Assembly: GCA_036961205.1 (NCBI GenBank)
Contig: JBALVI010000008.1
Location: forward strand, 43,551-107,550
Reading direction: 5' to 3'
DNA from: CALJFL01 sp036961205
GTDB taxonomy: Bacteria; Pseudomonadota; Gammaproteobacteria; Pseudomonadales; Halieaceae
DNA length: 64,000 nucleotides
Position 1 is the stretch's first letter; the number at the start of each line of letters is the position of its first letter. Both the position numbers and the translations under genes were made by a program. This document shows positions 35,595 through 45,464 of this stretch, in pieces. Below the pieces are notes generated by a model. That model did not search any database and had not been told where the DNA came from. It saw nothing but the letters and a program-made list of their open reading frames with translations.

Positions 35595-36715
35595 GTAGGA
35601 TTGCTGGCATTTTCAAGCGTGTTGGTGCCATGACTTATAAAGAGTCACTGCAAGTGTTGCGCGATCCGTCTGCCTTGTTGATCGCTTTTGTGTTGCCGCC
35701 CATTTTATTGTTTCTTTTTGGTTTTGCCGTTTCACTCGATATCGATGAGGTACCCGTTGCCGTTGTCATGGAGAGTGATGATGCGTACTCGCGCTCACTT
35801 GCCAACGCGTTCTCAGCCACGCCGTATTTGAAAGTTCAGCCGGCCAGGCATAGGCGACAGGTGGAGCAGGGCATCAACAGTGGAAAAATAAGGGCTTTTG
35901 TGGTCATCCCGGCTGACTTTCAGGCTCGTGTTTTGCGTGGCGAGGGCGACGGCCTGATTCAAATCATCACCGATGCCTCCAACCCGAACACGGCGAATTT
36001 TAGTGCCGCTTATCTGCAGGGCGCGTTCGCCGGCTGGTTAGCTGATATTTCTGAGGGCGTCGCTCCGGCTTCTATTAAGGTGCAATCACGCGTCTGGTTT
36101 AACCCGGAGCTTGATAGCAAGCGTATTCTGGTACCTGGGGCCATCGCCATTGTGATGACGCTTATTGGCACTATGCTGACAGCGTTGGTCATGTCGCGTG
36201 AGTGGGAGCGGGGCACCATGGAAGCCCTGATGGCCACTCCGGTGTCCATGTCGGAAATTGTCGTCAGTAAAATGCTGCCTTACTTTGTGCTGGGGATGAT
36301 GGCCTGCGTTGGGTGCCTGCTGATGTCCGTGTTTCTTTTTGGCATTCCGTTGACCGGCTCAGTGTCTACCATGTTGCTTCTCAGTGCGGTTTTTTTGTTG
36401 CCTGCACTTGGGCAGGGCTTGTTGATTTCTACACTTGCTAAAAGCCAGTTTGCCGCCATAGAGATCGCCTTGATCACCGGATTTTTACCCGCGTTTCTGC
36501 TCTCCGGATTTTTGTTCGAAATAAAAAGCATGCCTCAATTCATTCAGATAATTACTCAGGTGCTACCGGCCAGGTATTTCGTATCTAGCCTGCAGACCGT
36601 TTTTCTGGCCGGCGATGTCTGGCCGCTACTGCTGCGTGATATGGCCGGCATGCTCCTTATTGCTGCGGTATTTTTCGGTATTACCACGCTTAAATCCCGC
36701 AAGAGGCTGGATTAA
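35591..36715 (+). CDS. ybhS: ABC-2 permease YbhS-like
   Basis: A 374-residue ABC-2 type inner-membrane permease. It has one N-terminal membrane segment (ALLIAFVLPPILLFLFGFAVSL), a large periplasmic domain (residues ~55-180), then five segments. REWERGTMEALMATPVS is the conserved cytoplasmic loop of this family. Overlaps the ATPase gene at its start (ATGA) and the next permease at its end (TAATG), indicating translational coupling. Forms a heterodimer with the YbhR-like protein by analogy. Confidence 0.88.
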   Translation: MSRIAGIFKRVGAMTYKESLQVLRDPSALLIAFVLPPILLFLFGFAVSLDIDEVPVAVVMESDDAYSRSLANAFSATPYLKVQPARHRRQVEQGINSGKIRAFVVIPADFQARVLRGEGDGLIQIITDASNPNTANFSAAYLQGAFAGWLADISEGVAPASIKVQSRVWFNPELDSKRILVPGAIAIVMTLIGTMLTALVMSREWERGTMEALMATPVSMSEIVVSKMLPYFVLGMMACVGCLLMSVFLFGIPLTGSVSTMLLLSAVFLLPALGQGLLISTLAKSQFAAIEIALITGFLPAFLLSGFLFEIKSMPQFIQIITQVLPARYFVSSLQTVFLAGDVWPLLLRDMAGMLLIAAVFFGITTLKSRKRLD

Positions 36716-37824
36716 TGGGTGCCAGGCTGCTGTCGACAATTCTCAAGGAGTTGCTGGTCTTCTGGCGGGATCCAACGACCCGCGGGATGCTATTTGCGAT
36801 GCCGATTATGCAGGTGCTGGTGTTTGGTCTCGCGGCAACCCTGGAAGTCCGGAATATAAATGTCGCTGTGTATAACGAGGATATGGGTCGACTGTCTCAT
36901 GAACTGGTGGCGAGAATGGAGGTGGCAGAGTTCGTCGATAGGATTATTTATGTCGACAGCATCACCGGCCTGGGAGAGCTTATCGACAGCAAGTCAGTAC
37001 TTCTTGCGATGCATTTCCCCACGGGATTTTCCCGTCAGGCGGCAAGCGGCCTGGACCCGGAATTTCAAGTGATAGCAGATGGACGCAGAGCCAATGCCGC
37101 CCAGGTGACACTGGGTTATGTGTCACAGATAAGCTCACAACTGAGCCTTGAAATGTTGGTAGGTACGGGTGCTACTTCAAAAATGCCCACACCTGCGATC
37201 CAGCACTGGTTTAACCCCAACCTGGAGTATCGCTGGTTTATGGTTCCCGGTATGGTGGGGATGATATCGATGATGTTCACACTGATGTTATCGGCGCTGT
37301 CTATAGCCAGAGAGAGAGAACTTGGGACGTTTGACCAGCTGCTGGTATCGCCCGCTGGCCCAGTGGAGATTACCGTCAGTAAAGCCATTCCTGCGATGAT
37401 CGCAGGCCTGACTATTGGTACCGTGATTCTGCTGTTAGCGATATTGGGTTTCAGGGTACCGTTTGAGGGCAGTTTCCTTGTGCTGTATGCCTCGATGCTT
37501 GTTTTCACGGTCTCGGTGCTGGGGCTAGGTCTGATGATTTCCGCATTTTCCGAGACCCAGCAGCAAGCATTTCTAGGCCTGTTCTTTTGCACGATTCCAA
37601 TCATCCTGATATCGGGGTTTGCCACCCCGGTTGAAAACATGCCTCAGTGGCTTCAGTATGTTGCTGAGCTCAGTCCTATGAAGCATTTTCTGATTATCGT
37701 GCAGGGTTCCTTTCTCAAAGGCATGGGCTTTGCTGATGCTTGGCCGCATATCTGGCCGCTACTGCTAATCGCCACAGTAGGTTTGACCGCCGCAACGCTC
37801 GTTATCAGGCATCGCCTTCACTAG
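36715..37824 (+). CDS. ybhR: ABC-2 permease YbhR-like
   Basis: A 369-residue ABC-2 permease, the partner of the preceding one. Same topology: an N-terminal segment near GMLFAMPIMQVLVFGLAATL, a periplasmic domain, then five segments, with RERELGTFDQLLVSPAGPVE as the family loop. Last gene of the operon; 57 bases later begins a convergent gene. Together with YbhG-, YbhF- and YbhS-like proteins it makes a complete tripartite-type exporter lacking only the outer-membrane channel, which is not encoded here. Confidence 0.88.
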   Translation: MGARLLSTILKELLVFWRDPTTRGMLFAMPIMQVLVFGLAATLEVRNINVAVYNEDMGRLSHELVARMEVAEFVDRIIYVDSITGLGELIDSKSVLLAMHFPTGFSRQAASGLDPEFQVIADGRRANAAQVTLGYVSQISSQLSLEMLVGTGATSKMPTPAIQHWFNPNLEYRWFMVPGMVGMISMMFTLMLSALSIARERELGTFDQLLVSPAGPVEITVSKAIPAMIAGLTIGTVILLLAILGFRVPFEGSFLVLYASMLVFTVSVLGLGLMISAFSETQQQAFLGLFFCTIPIILISGFATPVENMPQWLQYVAELSPMKHFLIIVQGSFLKGMGFADAWPHIWPLLLIATVGLTAATLVIRHRLH

Positions 37825-37881
37825 ACTTGGTGCCTCGACATCAGCGCAATCTTTAGATCATTACACTACAGAGTCTTTAGT

Positions 37882-38508
37882 CTAACTCCAGAAGCTACGG
37901 TGGAGCTCGGCAATCTCATCGACCACCTCGTCGATGGGCCCCCAGACCCGTATCGCTTTCTGCCCGCGGGAAAACACATACCGGCTGGGCACGTCCAGGG
38001 TTGGGTTCTCAGCACTGCTGCCCGTCATGTCCAGCAGTTGCCGTTCGGACATCCCGTATACCATGCGGCCAATATTTGCCCAGTACTGTGTTCCTGCGCA
38101 CATCACGCAAGGCTCAGCTGTGGTGTATAAGGTCATAGTCCAACGTTCCTCCTCGGTGAATTGCTCCGCGGCGAGTCGCGCGAGCGTCGATTCAGCATGA
38201 TTTACAGCATCAATGTTGCCTTGTTCCAGAAGTACCGTCTCATTATCGGCCGCTACCAGGATCGCGCCGAAGGGGTGATGACCTTGCTCGAGTGCGCGCG
38301 CGGCGACTTTGTTGGCGCGGCGGAGGTTGCGCACCATCTGCTCTGTGGTTGGGTCGCTCCCGGGAGGCTGTGGCAAATCTCCCGCCGGTTGCGGTTCCTT
38401 GGCTATGAGTGGCGAGGTCAGGGCCAGCCCCACGAACGTGGCACCTGTTTTGCCCAAAAAATTTCTTCGAGTCGTTGAATCTTCAGCGGCGTAGTCACTC
38501 TTGTCCAT
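37882..38508 (-). CDS. Tat-exported nucleoside/nucleobase deaminase (CDA superfamily)
   Basis: A 208-residue zinc deaminase. The catalytic motif HAESTLARLA (HAE) is near residue 105 and the zinc cysteines are in PCVMCAGTQYWANIGRMVYG near 133. These match the guanine/adenosine/cytosine deaminase class. The N-terminus carries a twin-arginine signal (TRRNFLGKTGATFVGLALTSPLI, residues about 12-35), which is unusual for this family and predicts a periplasmic enzyme. It lies beside the purine island and is divergent from a TonB receptor. A role in deaminating guanine-like bases taken up across the outer membrane is inference. Confidence 0.85.
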   Translation of the reverse strand: MDKSDYAAEDSTTRRNFLGKTGATFVGLALTSPLIAKEPQPAGDLPQPPGSDPTTEQMVRNLRRANKVAARALEQGHHPFGAILVAADNETVLLEQGNIDAVNHAESTLARLAAEQFTEEERWTMTLYTTAEPCVMCAGTQYWANIGRMVYGMSERQLLDMTGSSAENPTLDVPSRYVFSRGQKAIRVWGPIDEVVDEIAELHRSFWS

Positions 38509-38929
38509 TTTGAATTCGAATCCTTCCTGATTGATGTGATTTTCCCAAGCGATAAATCATATCCCGGATTCAACTCGATTTACGAGCGTCGCTATCGCTT
38601 CTCTCCTTGAGTAACAAGTAGATTACTTTGCACCTGCGGTCTGGTAATGATGTAGACAAGCTGAGAGGATGCACCGAATAGATACGCTTACCCGGTTTAT
38701 GCATCAAAAGTACGCACAATTGAGCGGTTCAACAGTGTTTTTACCATACACCGATAGTTTAGGCCTCTCTTTACCGCCGTGAAGATCAATGTAATAACCG
38801 GTGAATGTAAAATATCTACCAACGTAACCAAGTGTTGGCCCAATTATTGCTCAGCAGTGACCGTATCTGATTGAATTTCGAATTTTCGTAAAATCTCAAC
38901 TCCACCAATGTTTTCATAGAGGCCACATC
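38509..38929. other. Divergent intergenic region
   Basis: These 421 bases separate the Tat deaminase and the TonB receptor and should hold both promoters. I see no gene, RNA fold or clear operator. AT content rises near 38800-38910. Confidence 0.4.
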
Positions 38930-41239
38930 ATGATTCAAAGAAAATACCTTACTACCGCAATGTCAGCGGCAATTGGAGCAGCCGTGTCGAGTATGGCGGT
39001 GCAATCGGTGAGTGCCGAACAGAGGTCCATTGAAGAAATAGTGGTAACGGCGGAAAAGCGCAGTGAAAGTTTGCAGGATTTGTCACAGGCAGTAACTGCG
39101 ATTACATCACGTGACATGGACAATAAAAATGTTACGTCTTTTGTCGACCTAAGTGCCATCGCCCCTGGCGTCACAGTGTCCAAAAACGAAGGCTTTAAAA
39201 CCATTATTTCTATTCGTGGCGTTGGTAATGAAGCCAATCAGAATGCTACCGCTAACCCCTCTGTGTCCTACCACATGGACGGCATCTATATCGCATCACC
39301 CTATGCCCTGCAAACCGATTTCATTGACGTAGAGCGAATCGAAATATTACGAGGTCCGCAGGGTACGCTTTTCGGACAAAATTCTACCGGTGGCGCTATC
39401 AACGTGATCAGTGTCAAACCCAACTTTGAAGAGTTTTCCGGTAAAGCCGATTTAACCGTGGGCAGCTATGATCTGGTGAATGCGCGAGCAACAGTGAATG
39501 TTCCATTTACTGACACGCTGGCCATGCGTACCTCAGCCAATTGGCTGCAACAGGACGGGTACACAGATAATGTTTACAACGGTCCTAGTCTTAGCGACCC
39601 TACCGTAAATATTCAGGGTGAGGATATGGATGATCGGGATAACCTGTCCATACGAACTGATTGGTTATTCGCACCGACTGACAGTCTTAGTTTTCGCTTT
39701 CTGGGACAGTATTTTACTGGCGAGTCGAACGGAGCTGGCATCAAAGGCATTGATGACCCGACCCCAGGCGAACGTAAATTGTCGCAAGATACGCTTTCTT
39801 CTTATGATCTGGAGTCCGAGATATACGGTCTGACGATTGAATATGACGCCGATTTTGCCACCATAAAGTCTTTAACCAGTTACCAGAAAGATGACATTAC
39901 TGTGTTACGGGATAATGATCGCCACTCTTTTATTACTAACCCTGAAATTCAGATTTCCGCTTTTCTACCAGAGCAAAATGTCCAGGAAACCATTACTCAG
40001 GAGTTCAATATTATTTCCAACGAACCGCTTTGGGGTAAAGTGGATTGGATAGTTGGTATGTTTTATCTCGACACTGATATCGAAATTACCATCCGGGAAG
40101 AGCTTGATGCAGGACGCGATGGTCAGTTGAATGGTTATGTTCCGGCCTTTCCTGCCGTGTTCGGGGGAGATCGAGGCTTTATCTCAGACTCAAACCCGCA
40201 GCGCGAGTCATTGTCATTTTACGGCCAAACCACTATTCCCCTTTCTGATACTGTGCGCGTGATTACCGGGCTGCGTTATACCGAAGATGAGGTGGAAAGT
40301 ACCGTATCCAACTTCTTCCAATTGCCACCAGCTTTTATTAACCCAACAACCGAAGATATTACCGGTAGAGTAGCACTCGAATGGGATAGCAGTGACGATA
40401 CTCTGGTCTACGTTTCATACACTCGCGGCCTGAAGCCAGGCGGCAGTAATTTGACCTTCTCCGAAGGCGCCGATGCGCTGGTGAAGTCGGCGTTTGAAGA
40501 CGAAACTATCGATGCCTATGAGCTTGGCTTTAAGTCAGAATTTATGGACAGTCGAGTTCGAACCAACGTTGCCGCGTTCTATTACGACTACACTAACCTG
40601 CAATTTCAGGCGACGGATTTTAATGAGTTTGGCAGTGGCGTAGCCAATATTCCGGCATCTGAAATATATGGACTGGAGGTGGAGTTTACCGCCCTGATCG
40701 GCGATAAATTTACCCTTGATGCGAAGCTGGGTTTCTCGGAGTCCGAAGTATCCGAAGACTACCTGGCTCTCGATAATCGCCTGCTAATTGAAGACGTATT
40801 TCTGGCAGACGGTGTTACCCCTGCTAAAGAGGAAATCCATGGCGCCAATCGCGATGTGGCAGGGTTTCTGCAAGATCTGAATGGCAATGAGTTGGCCAAA
40901 ACACCGGGAGTGACCGGCGATATAACCTTATCTTACGAAGACGAATTGGATGCCGGCGGTGCTATTGGTGCCAGCGTGCAATACACTTATCGCGGTGAGT
41001 TTGAGCAGCGGGTATTCAACAACCCCGAAGTAGATGATGTCGGTTCTTACGATATCGTAAATTTGCGGGTGTCATATGACTCTGATAGCGCAGTGTGGGG
41101 TATCGACCTGATGGCCCTGAACGTGTTGGACGAGGATGGAATAAACTCATCAATGACCGACGTCTTCGGCGTTAATGAAACCGGCTTGCAATACGTGCCG
41201 CCGCGTCAGTACACGGCCCGCGTAAGATATAATTTCTAG
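38930..41239 (+). CDS. TonB-dependent outer-membrane receptor, purine-island associated
   Basis: A 769-residue receptor with a signal peptide (cleavage near VSAE, residue 30), a TonB box (IEEIVVTAEKR), the plug with ISIRGVGNE, YHMDGIYIASPY and IEILRGPQGTLFGQNSTGG, and a beta-barrel ending in YNF. It is followed by a strong terminator and then by two purine genes on the same strand. The position next to nucleobase permeases suggests outer-membrane uptake of a purine, nucleoside or a larger purine-containing compound; this is inference. Confidence 0.92.
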   Translation: MIQRKYLTTAMSAAIGAAVSSMAVQSVSAEQRSIEEIVVTAEKRSESLQDLSQAVTAITSRDMDNKNVTSFVDLSAIAPGVTVSKNEGFKTIISIRGVGNEANQNATANPSVSYHMDGIYIASPYALQTDFIDVERIEILRGPQGTLFGQNSTGGAINVISVKPNFEEFSGKADLTVGSYDLVNARATVNVPFTDTLAMRTSANWLQQDGYTDNVYNGPSLSDPTVNIQGEDMDDRDNLSIRTDWLFAPTDSLSFRFLGQYFTGESNGAGIKGIDDPTPGERKLSQDTLSSYDLESEIYGLTIEYDADFATIKSLTSYQKDDITVLRDNDRHSFITNPEIQISAFLPEQNVQETITQEFNIISNEPLWGKVDWIVGMFYLDTDIEITIREELDAGRDGQLNGYVPAFPAVFGGDRGFISDSNPQRESLSFYGQTTIPLSDTVRVITGLRYTEDEVESTVSNFFQLPPAFINPTTEDITGRVALEWDSSDDTLVYVSYTRGLKPGGSNLTFSEGADALVKSAFEDETIDAYELGFKSEFMDSRVRTNVAAFYYDYTNLQFQATDFNEFGSGVANIPASEIYGLEVEFTALIGDKFTLDAKLGFSESEVSEDYLALDNRLLIEDVFLADGVTPAKEEIHGANRDVAGFLQDLNGNELAKTPGVTGDITLSYEDELDAGGAIGASVQYTYRGEFEQRVFNNPEVDDVGSYDIVNLRVSYDSDSAVWGIDLMALNVLDEDGINSSMTDVFGVNETGLQYVPPRQYTARVRYNF

Positions 41240-41271
41240 TTCTTCAAAGCTAAGCGGGTCTCATAGCTTAT

Positions 41272-41297
41272 GCCCAGACTCGTTCTGGGCTTTTTTT
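41272..41297 (+). terminator. Rho-independent terminator of the TonB receptor
   Basis: GCCCAGA-CTCGT-TCTGGGC hairpin followed by seven T. It insulates the receptor gene from the purine operon. Confidence 0.92.
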
Positions 41298-41427
41298 GTT
41301 AGCGGGGGCCTGGGCCACTCAACAAAATTAGGCAATTCTACAGTGGCAACGTAATATCATCGCGGGACGGAGAGTGTTTCTAAATGACAGTGTACTTTTT
41401 GGCGATTGGGCACAGGGATAATGGTGG

Positions 41428-42786
41428 ATGAGTAGTGATGCGTCTTCGGAACTGATCTATCGTCTAGATGACAGGCCACCTGTCCTGGAGTCGATATTCG
41501 CAGCAATCCAGCACTTGCTTGCGTCCTTTGTTGGTATCGTCACGCCCACACTTATCATTGGCAATATCCTTGGCCTACAGGAACAACTACCCTATCTGAT
41601 TAGCATGGCGCTGATAGCATCCGGTATTGGCACCTTCGTGCAAGCTTATAAGCCCTTTGGAATTGGCGCCGGAATGCTTTGCGTACAGGGCACCAGTTTC
41701 GCGTTTCTTGGCGCTATCTTAAGTGCCGGCTTTATGGCCCGGGATGCCGGCGGTGGCCCCGAGCAAATCATCGCACTGATAACCGGCTTGTGCTTTGTCG
41801 GCTCATTTATACAGATGGGCCTGAGCCAATTCATTCCCCGACTAAGAAAAATAGTGACGCCACTGGTGACCGGGATAGTCATCACCAGTATCGGTATCAG
41901 TCTGATCAAGGTGGGCATGACGGATTTGGCCGGTGGCTTGAACGCTCCGGATTTTGGCAGTCCGGCGAATCTGATGCTTGGCTTTTTCGTGATCGCCGTA
42001 ATCGTTCTGATGAACATTTCCAGCAACAACTGGGTGCGTCTGTCTTCTATCGTAGTCGGGTTGATTGTCGGTTTCGTGGCCGCAGCTTTAACCGGCATGC
42101 TCGCTCCCGGTGACCTTGCACCGTCGGCGACTCTGAGTGTGCCAATACCTTTCAAGTATGGATTTGACTTTCAGTTTGCTGCCTTTATCCCGCTGGCGGT
42201 GATCTATATCATCAGTTCAGTAGAGACGACAGGCGACATCACCGCCAACTGCGTAATTTCAGGCCAACCGATTGCCGGTGAAAGTTACATTCAGCGGATC
42301 AAGAGTGGCGTCCTGGGAGACGGCATCAACTCAATGATCGCCGCCGTACTAAACTCCTTCCCCAATACAACGTTTAGCCAGAATACCGGTGTGATTCAGC
42401 TCACCGGCATCGCGAGCAGATATATTGGTCTTTATATCGCGGCTATTCTGGTTTTCCTTGGGTTGTTCCAGGGTGTTGGCGACATTCTGCAACAGATTCC
42501 CAAGCCGGTGCTGGGCGGCGCAACTCTGGTGATGTTTGGTACGGTGGCCGTAGCGGGCATCAAGATCCTTGCCACCGAGCATATAGATCGCAGAAAGGTA
42601 ATTATCATTGCGGTTTCGCTAGGCCTGGGCTTGGGCCTGGCGCTGGTACCTGACGTTTTCGCCCAAACGCCTCCGTTGGTGCAAAACATTTTTAGTTCAG
42701 CCGCAGCCACGGCGGGGCTGACAGCAATGTTACTCAGTGTGATACTGCCTGAACTCCATGATCAGGAAACGCAGAGTGAAAACTGA
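41428..42786 (+). CDS. Nucleobase:cation symporter-2, xanthine/urate permease type
   Basis: A 452-residue inner-membrane carrier with about 14 hydrophobic segments. QGTSFAFLGAIL, SSVETTGDITANCVISGQP and FPNTTFSQNTGVIQLTGIASRYIG are the NCS2 (NAT) signature stretches with the substrate-binding Glu and Gln/Asn. The closest recalled relatives are xanthine and urate permeases (XanP/XanQ/UacT). It starts the purine operon; its 3' end overlaps the 8-oxoguanine deaminase gene. Likely imports xanthine or urate with protons. Confidence 0.9.
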   Translation: MSSDASSELIYRLDDRPPVLESIFAAIQHLLASFVGIVTPTLIIGNILGLQEQLPYLISMALIASGIGTFVQAYKPFGIGAGMLCVQGTSFAFLGAILSAGFMARDAGGGPEQIIALITGLCFVGSFIQMGLSQFIPRLRKIVTPLVTGIVITSIGISLIKVGMTDLAGGLNAPDFGSPANLMLGFFVIAVIVLMNISSNNWVRLSSIVVGLIVGFVAAALTGMLAPGDLAPSATLSVPIPFKYGFDFQFAAFIPLAVIYIISSVETTGDITANCVISGQPIAGESYIQRIKSGVLGDGINSMIAAVLNSFPNTTFSQNTGVIQLTGIASRYIGLYIAAILVFLGLFQGVGDILQQIPKPVLGGATLVMFGTVAVAGIKILATEHIDRRKVIIIAVSLGLGLGLALVPDVFAQTPPLVQNIFSSAAATAGLTAMLLSVILPELHDQETQSEN

Positions 42787-44140
42787 GCAACGCGTCTGGC
42801 TTCGGGATCCTCTGGCGTGCTTTACGGCCGCCGAAGAATCTGCCGACGGCGGGGTAGTCGTAGCCGGTGGCGTTATTGTTGAGGTTTTAGGCAGTGGGCA
42901 GCAGCCCAGTCAGCCAGTGGATCTGGTTTTTGATGCCCGCGAGCATGTATTGTTGCCCGGGCTTATTAATACGCATCATCACTTCTATCAAACACTGACC
43001 CGCGCTTTCCCGCATGCCCTCAATAAGGAACTGTTCGATTGGCTCAAGAGCCTTTACCCTGTTTGGGCATCGCTGCAGCCGGACATGCTTTACAGCGCAA
43101 CTCAGGTTGCACTCGCTGAACTGTTGCTATCGGGTTGTACCACCTCAGCGGATCATCACTATTTGTTTCCCGCAGGGATGGAAGAGGCCATCGATGCTCA
43201 GGTGCGGGCCCGGGAAAGCATCGGTTCCCGGGTGACCCTGACCCGAGGCTCAATGTCACTGGGTGAAGACGATGGTGGATTGCCGCCTCAATCTACCGTG
43301 CAGGCCGACGATACTATCCTGTGCGACTCAGAACGGTTGATCGAGCGCTACCATGATGCGGGAGAGGGTGCCTTCGTGCAGATAGCACTGGCTCCGTGCT
43401 CGCCATTTTCAGTCACCGAGTCGCTTATGCGTGACACCGCGCTACTCGCTCGAAAACATAATGTAAGACTACATACTCACCTCGCGGAGACGCTGGATGA
43501 GGAGAGTTTTTGCCAGCAGACCTTTGGTTGTCGAACCGTGGACTACCTGGAACGGGTAGGTTGGCTGGACGAGAATACCTGGCTTGCTCACGGTATTCAT
43601 TTTAATGAGGAAGAAATATCCAGACTGGGTGCTGCCGGAGTTGGCGTGGCACATTGTCCCGGGTCCAATATGATGTTGGGTTCAGGTATATGCCGCAATC
43701 TCGAGCTTGAAGCTGCCGGCGTCAAGGTCGGCTTGGCTGTGGACGGCTCCGCGTCCAACGACGCCAGCAATATGATCGCCGAGACCAGGCTGGCTCTTTA
43801 TTTGCAGCGCTTACGATATGGCTCTGCCGCTGTCACGCACTTTGATGCCTTGCGCTGGGCCACCTCCGGCTCAGCAGCTGTCCTGGGTCGTGATGACATC
43901 GGTCAAATCGCCGCTGGAAAGCAAGCTGATCTGGCACTCTTCAAGCTGGATGAGCTGTCCTTTGCTGGCAGCCACGATCCGTTGGCCGCGCTGCTGTTGT
44001 GTAACGCCCAGCGTGCTGACCGAGTCATGATTGCGGGAGAGTGGCGCGTTATTGATGGAGCCATCGTCGATTTGGATATCGAAGAATTGAAAGCTGAGCA
44101 GCGCCGTCAGGCTAGTAAGCTGGTCGCGAAACACCTCTAA
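42776..44140 (+). CDS. 8-oxoguanine deaminase
   Basis: A 454-residue amidohydrolase. The first metal motif is LINTHHHFYQTLTRA, then HTHLAE (near residue 240), HGIHF and D in VDGSASND, where the run GLAVDGSASNDASNM is typical of 8-oxoguanine deaminases. The enzyme converts 8-oxoguanine to urate and ammonia, entering the pathway below xanthine. I prefer GTG 42776 with AGGAAA seven bases upstream; an ATG at 42758 is also in frame but lacks a site. Both overlap the permease gene, so the two are coupled. Confidence 0.88.
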   Translation: MKTEQRVWLRDPLACFTAAEESADGGVVVAGGVIVEVLGSGQQPSQPVDLVFDAREHVLLPGLINTHHHFYQTLTRAFPHALNKELFDWLKSLYPVWASLQPDMLYSATQVALAELLLSGCTTSADHHYLFPAGMEEAIDAQVRARESIGSRVTLTRGSMSLGEDDGGLPPQSTVQADDTILCDSERLIERYHDAGEGAFVQIALAPCSPFSVTESLMRDTALLARKHNVRLHTHLAETLDEESFCQQTFGCRTVDYLERVGWLDENTWLAHGIHFNEEEISRLGAAGVGVAHCPGSNMMLGSGICRNLELEAAGVKVGLAVDGSASNDASNMIAETRLALYLQRLRYGSAAVTHFDALRWATSGSAAVLGRDDIGQIAAGKQADLALFKLDELSFAGSHDPLAALLLCNAQRADRVMIAGEWRVIDGAIVDLDIEELKAEQRRQASKLVAKHL

Positions 44141-44157
44141 CTGAAGGAATAGATCGT

Positions 44158-45459
44158 ATGCACAGCATACTTGAGCGGCTCTTCAAGCTGTCCGAGCACA
44201 ACACTCGAGTTTCCACTGAGCTATTGGCTGGTCTGACCACCTTCATCACCATGGCTTATATCATCTTTGTAAATCCCCAGATGATGGCATCGGCGGGCAT
44301 GGACCAGGGCGCCAGTTTCACAGCGACCTGCCTGGCGGCGGCCCTGGCCTGTATTTTTATGGGTCTTTATGCCAACTGGCCCATCGGGCTGGCACCGGGT
44401 ATGGGCCTCAATGCATTTTTTACCTATACCGTCGTTGGCGAGATGGGCTACAGCTGGCAGATAGCGTTGGGCGCGGTATTTCTGGCCGGGGTCTTGTTCG
44501 TGATCATGAGTGTAACTCCGTTGCGGGCGTGGATGCTGCGCAGCATCCCCCGGGATCTTAGAATCGCCATGGGCTGTGGCGTAGGTCTGTTTATTGGCTT
44601 CATCGGTCTTAAGAGTGGCGGCATTATCGTAGCCAATCCCGCGACTATCCTTACGCTGGGAGATCTCAGCCAACCGCAGCCCATGTTGGCTGCAATAGGG
44701 TTTGTTGTTATCGCTGCCTTGTCGGTAAGGCAGTTACCCGGTGCTATACTGATCGGCGTTCTGTCGATTACGGTGCTAGGGCTAATCATGGGAGAGGTAC
44801 ACTATAACGGCCTGGTATCCAGCCCGCCCAGTATTGCACCTACATTCCTGCAAATGGATTTGGCAGGTGCTTTCGATGTCGCCATGATCAGCGTGATTAT
44901 CGCCATATTATTCGTCAACCTGTTTGATACCGCCGGCACCCTGCTGGGCGTGGCCACTCGTGCCAATTTGGTGGACGAGCAGGGTAATATTAATAATCTG
45001 GACAAGGCCCTTAAAGCCGACAGCTCTTCCAGTGTAATGGGTGCTTTTTTGGGGTGTGCACCGGTTACCAGCTATGTAGAAAGTGCAGCGGGAGTGGCCG
45101 CAGGCGGGCGTACCGGTCTGACGGCGATAACGGTCGGGTTCCTGTTTTTAATGGCCACATTCTTCTCGCCACTGGCAGGCATGGTTCCGGCCTTTGCCAC
45201 CTCAGGCGCGCTGGTTTACGTTGCGCTACTTATGATGAGCGGTATGCGCGATCTTGACTGGGACGATGCCACTGAATTGATTCCGGCTCTCCTTACCATA
45301 ATAATGATTCCGCTTTCTTTCTCCATTGCCAACGGCATTGCTGTCGGCTTTATCAGCTATGTCGCGATCAAAGTCATTAGTGCCAGAACTAGCGAAGTCA
45401 GCCTCGGCGCCTGGTTTCTCGCTGCTATCTTTGTCGCCAAATTCGCCTTTATGGAGTGA
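44158..45459 (+). CDS. AzgA-type purine permease
   Basis: A 433-residue NCS2-like carrier of the AzgA (guanine/hypoxanthine/adenine) branch. Signature stretches are AGLTTFITMAYIIFVNP, GLAPGMGLNAFFTYTVV, VNLFDTAGTLLGVATRANLVD and GCAPVTSYVESAAGVAAGGRTGLTA. GAAGGA precedes the ATG. It supplies the upper purines, complementing the xanthine/urate-type permease two genes earlier. Its stop overlaps an in-frame GTG of xdhA, but the better xdhA start is six bases later. Confidence 0.9.
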   Translation: MHSILERLFKLSEHNTRVSTELLAGLTTFITMAYIIFVNPQMMASAGMDQGASFTATCLAAALACIFMGLYANWPIGLAPGMGLNAFFTYTVVGEMGYSWQIALGAVFLAGVLFVIMSVTPLRAWMLRSIPRDLRIAMGCGVGLFIGFIGLKSGGIIVANPATILTLGDLSQPQPMLAAIGFVVIAALSVRQLPGAILIGVLSITVLGLIMGEVHYNGLVSSPPSIAPTFLQMDLAGAFDVAMISVIIAILFVNLFDTAGTLLGVATRANLVDEQGNINNLDKALKADSSSSVMGAFLGCAPVTSYVESAAGVAAGGRTGLTAITVGFLFLMATFFSPLAGMVPAFATSGALVYVALLMMSGMRDLDWDDATELIPALLTIIMIPLSFSIANGIAVGFISYVAIKVISARTSEVSLGAWFLAAIFVAKFAFME

Positions 45460-45464
45460 TCCAA

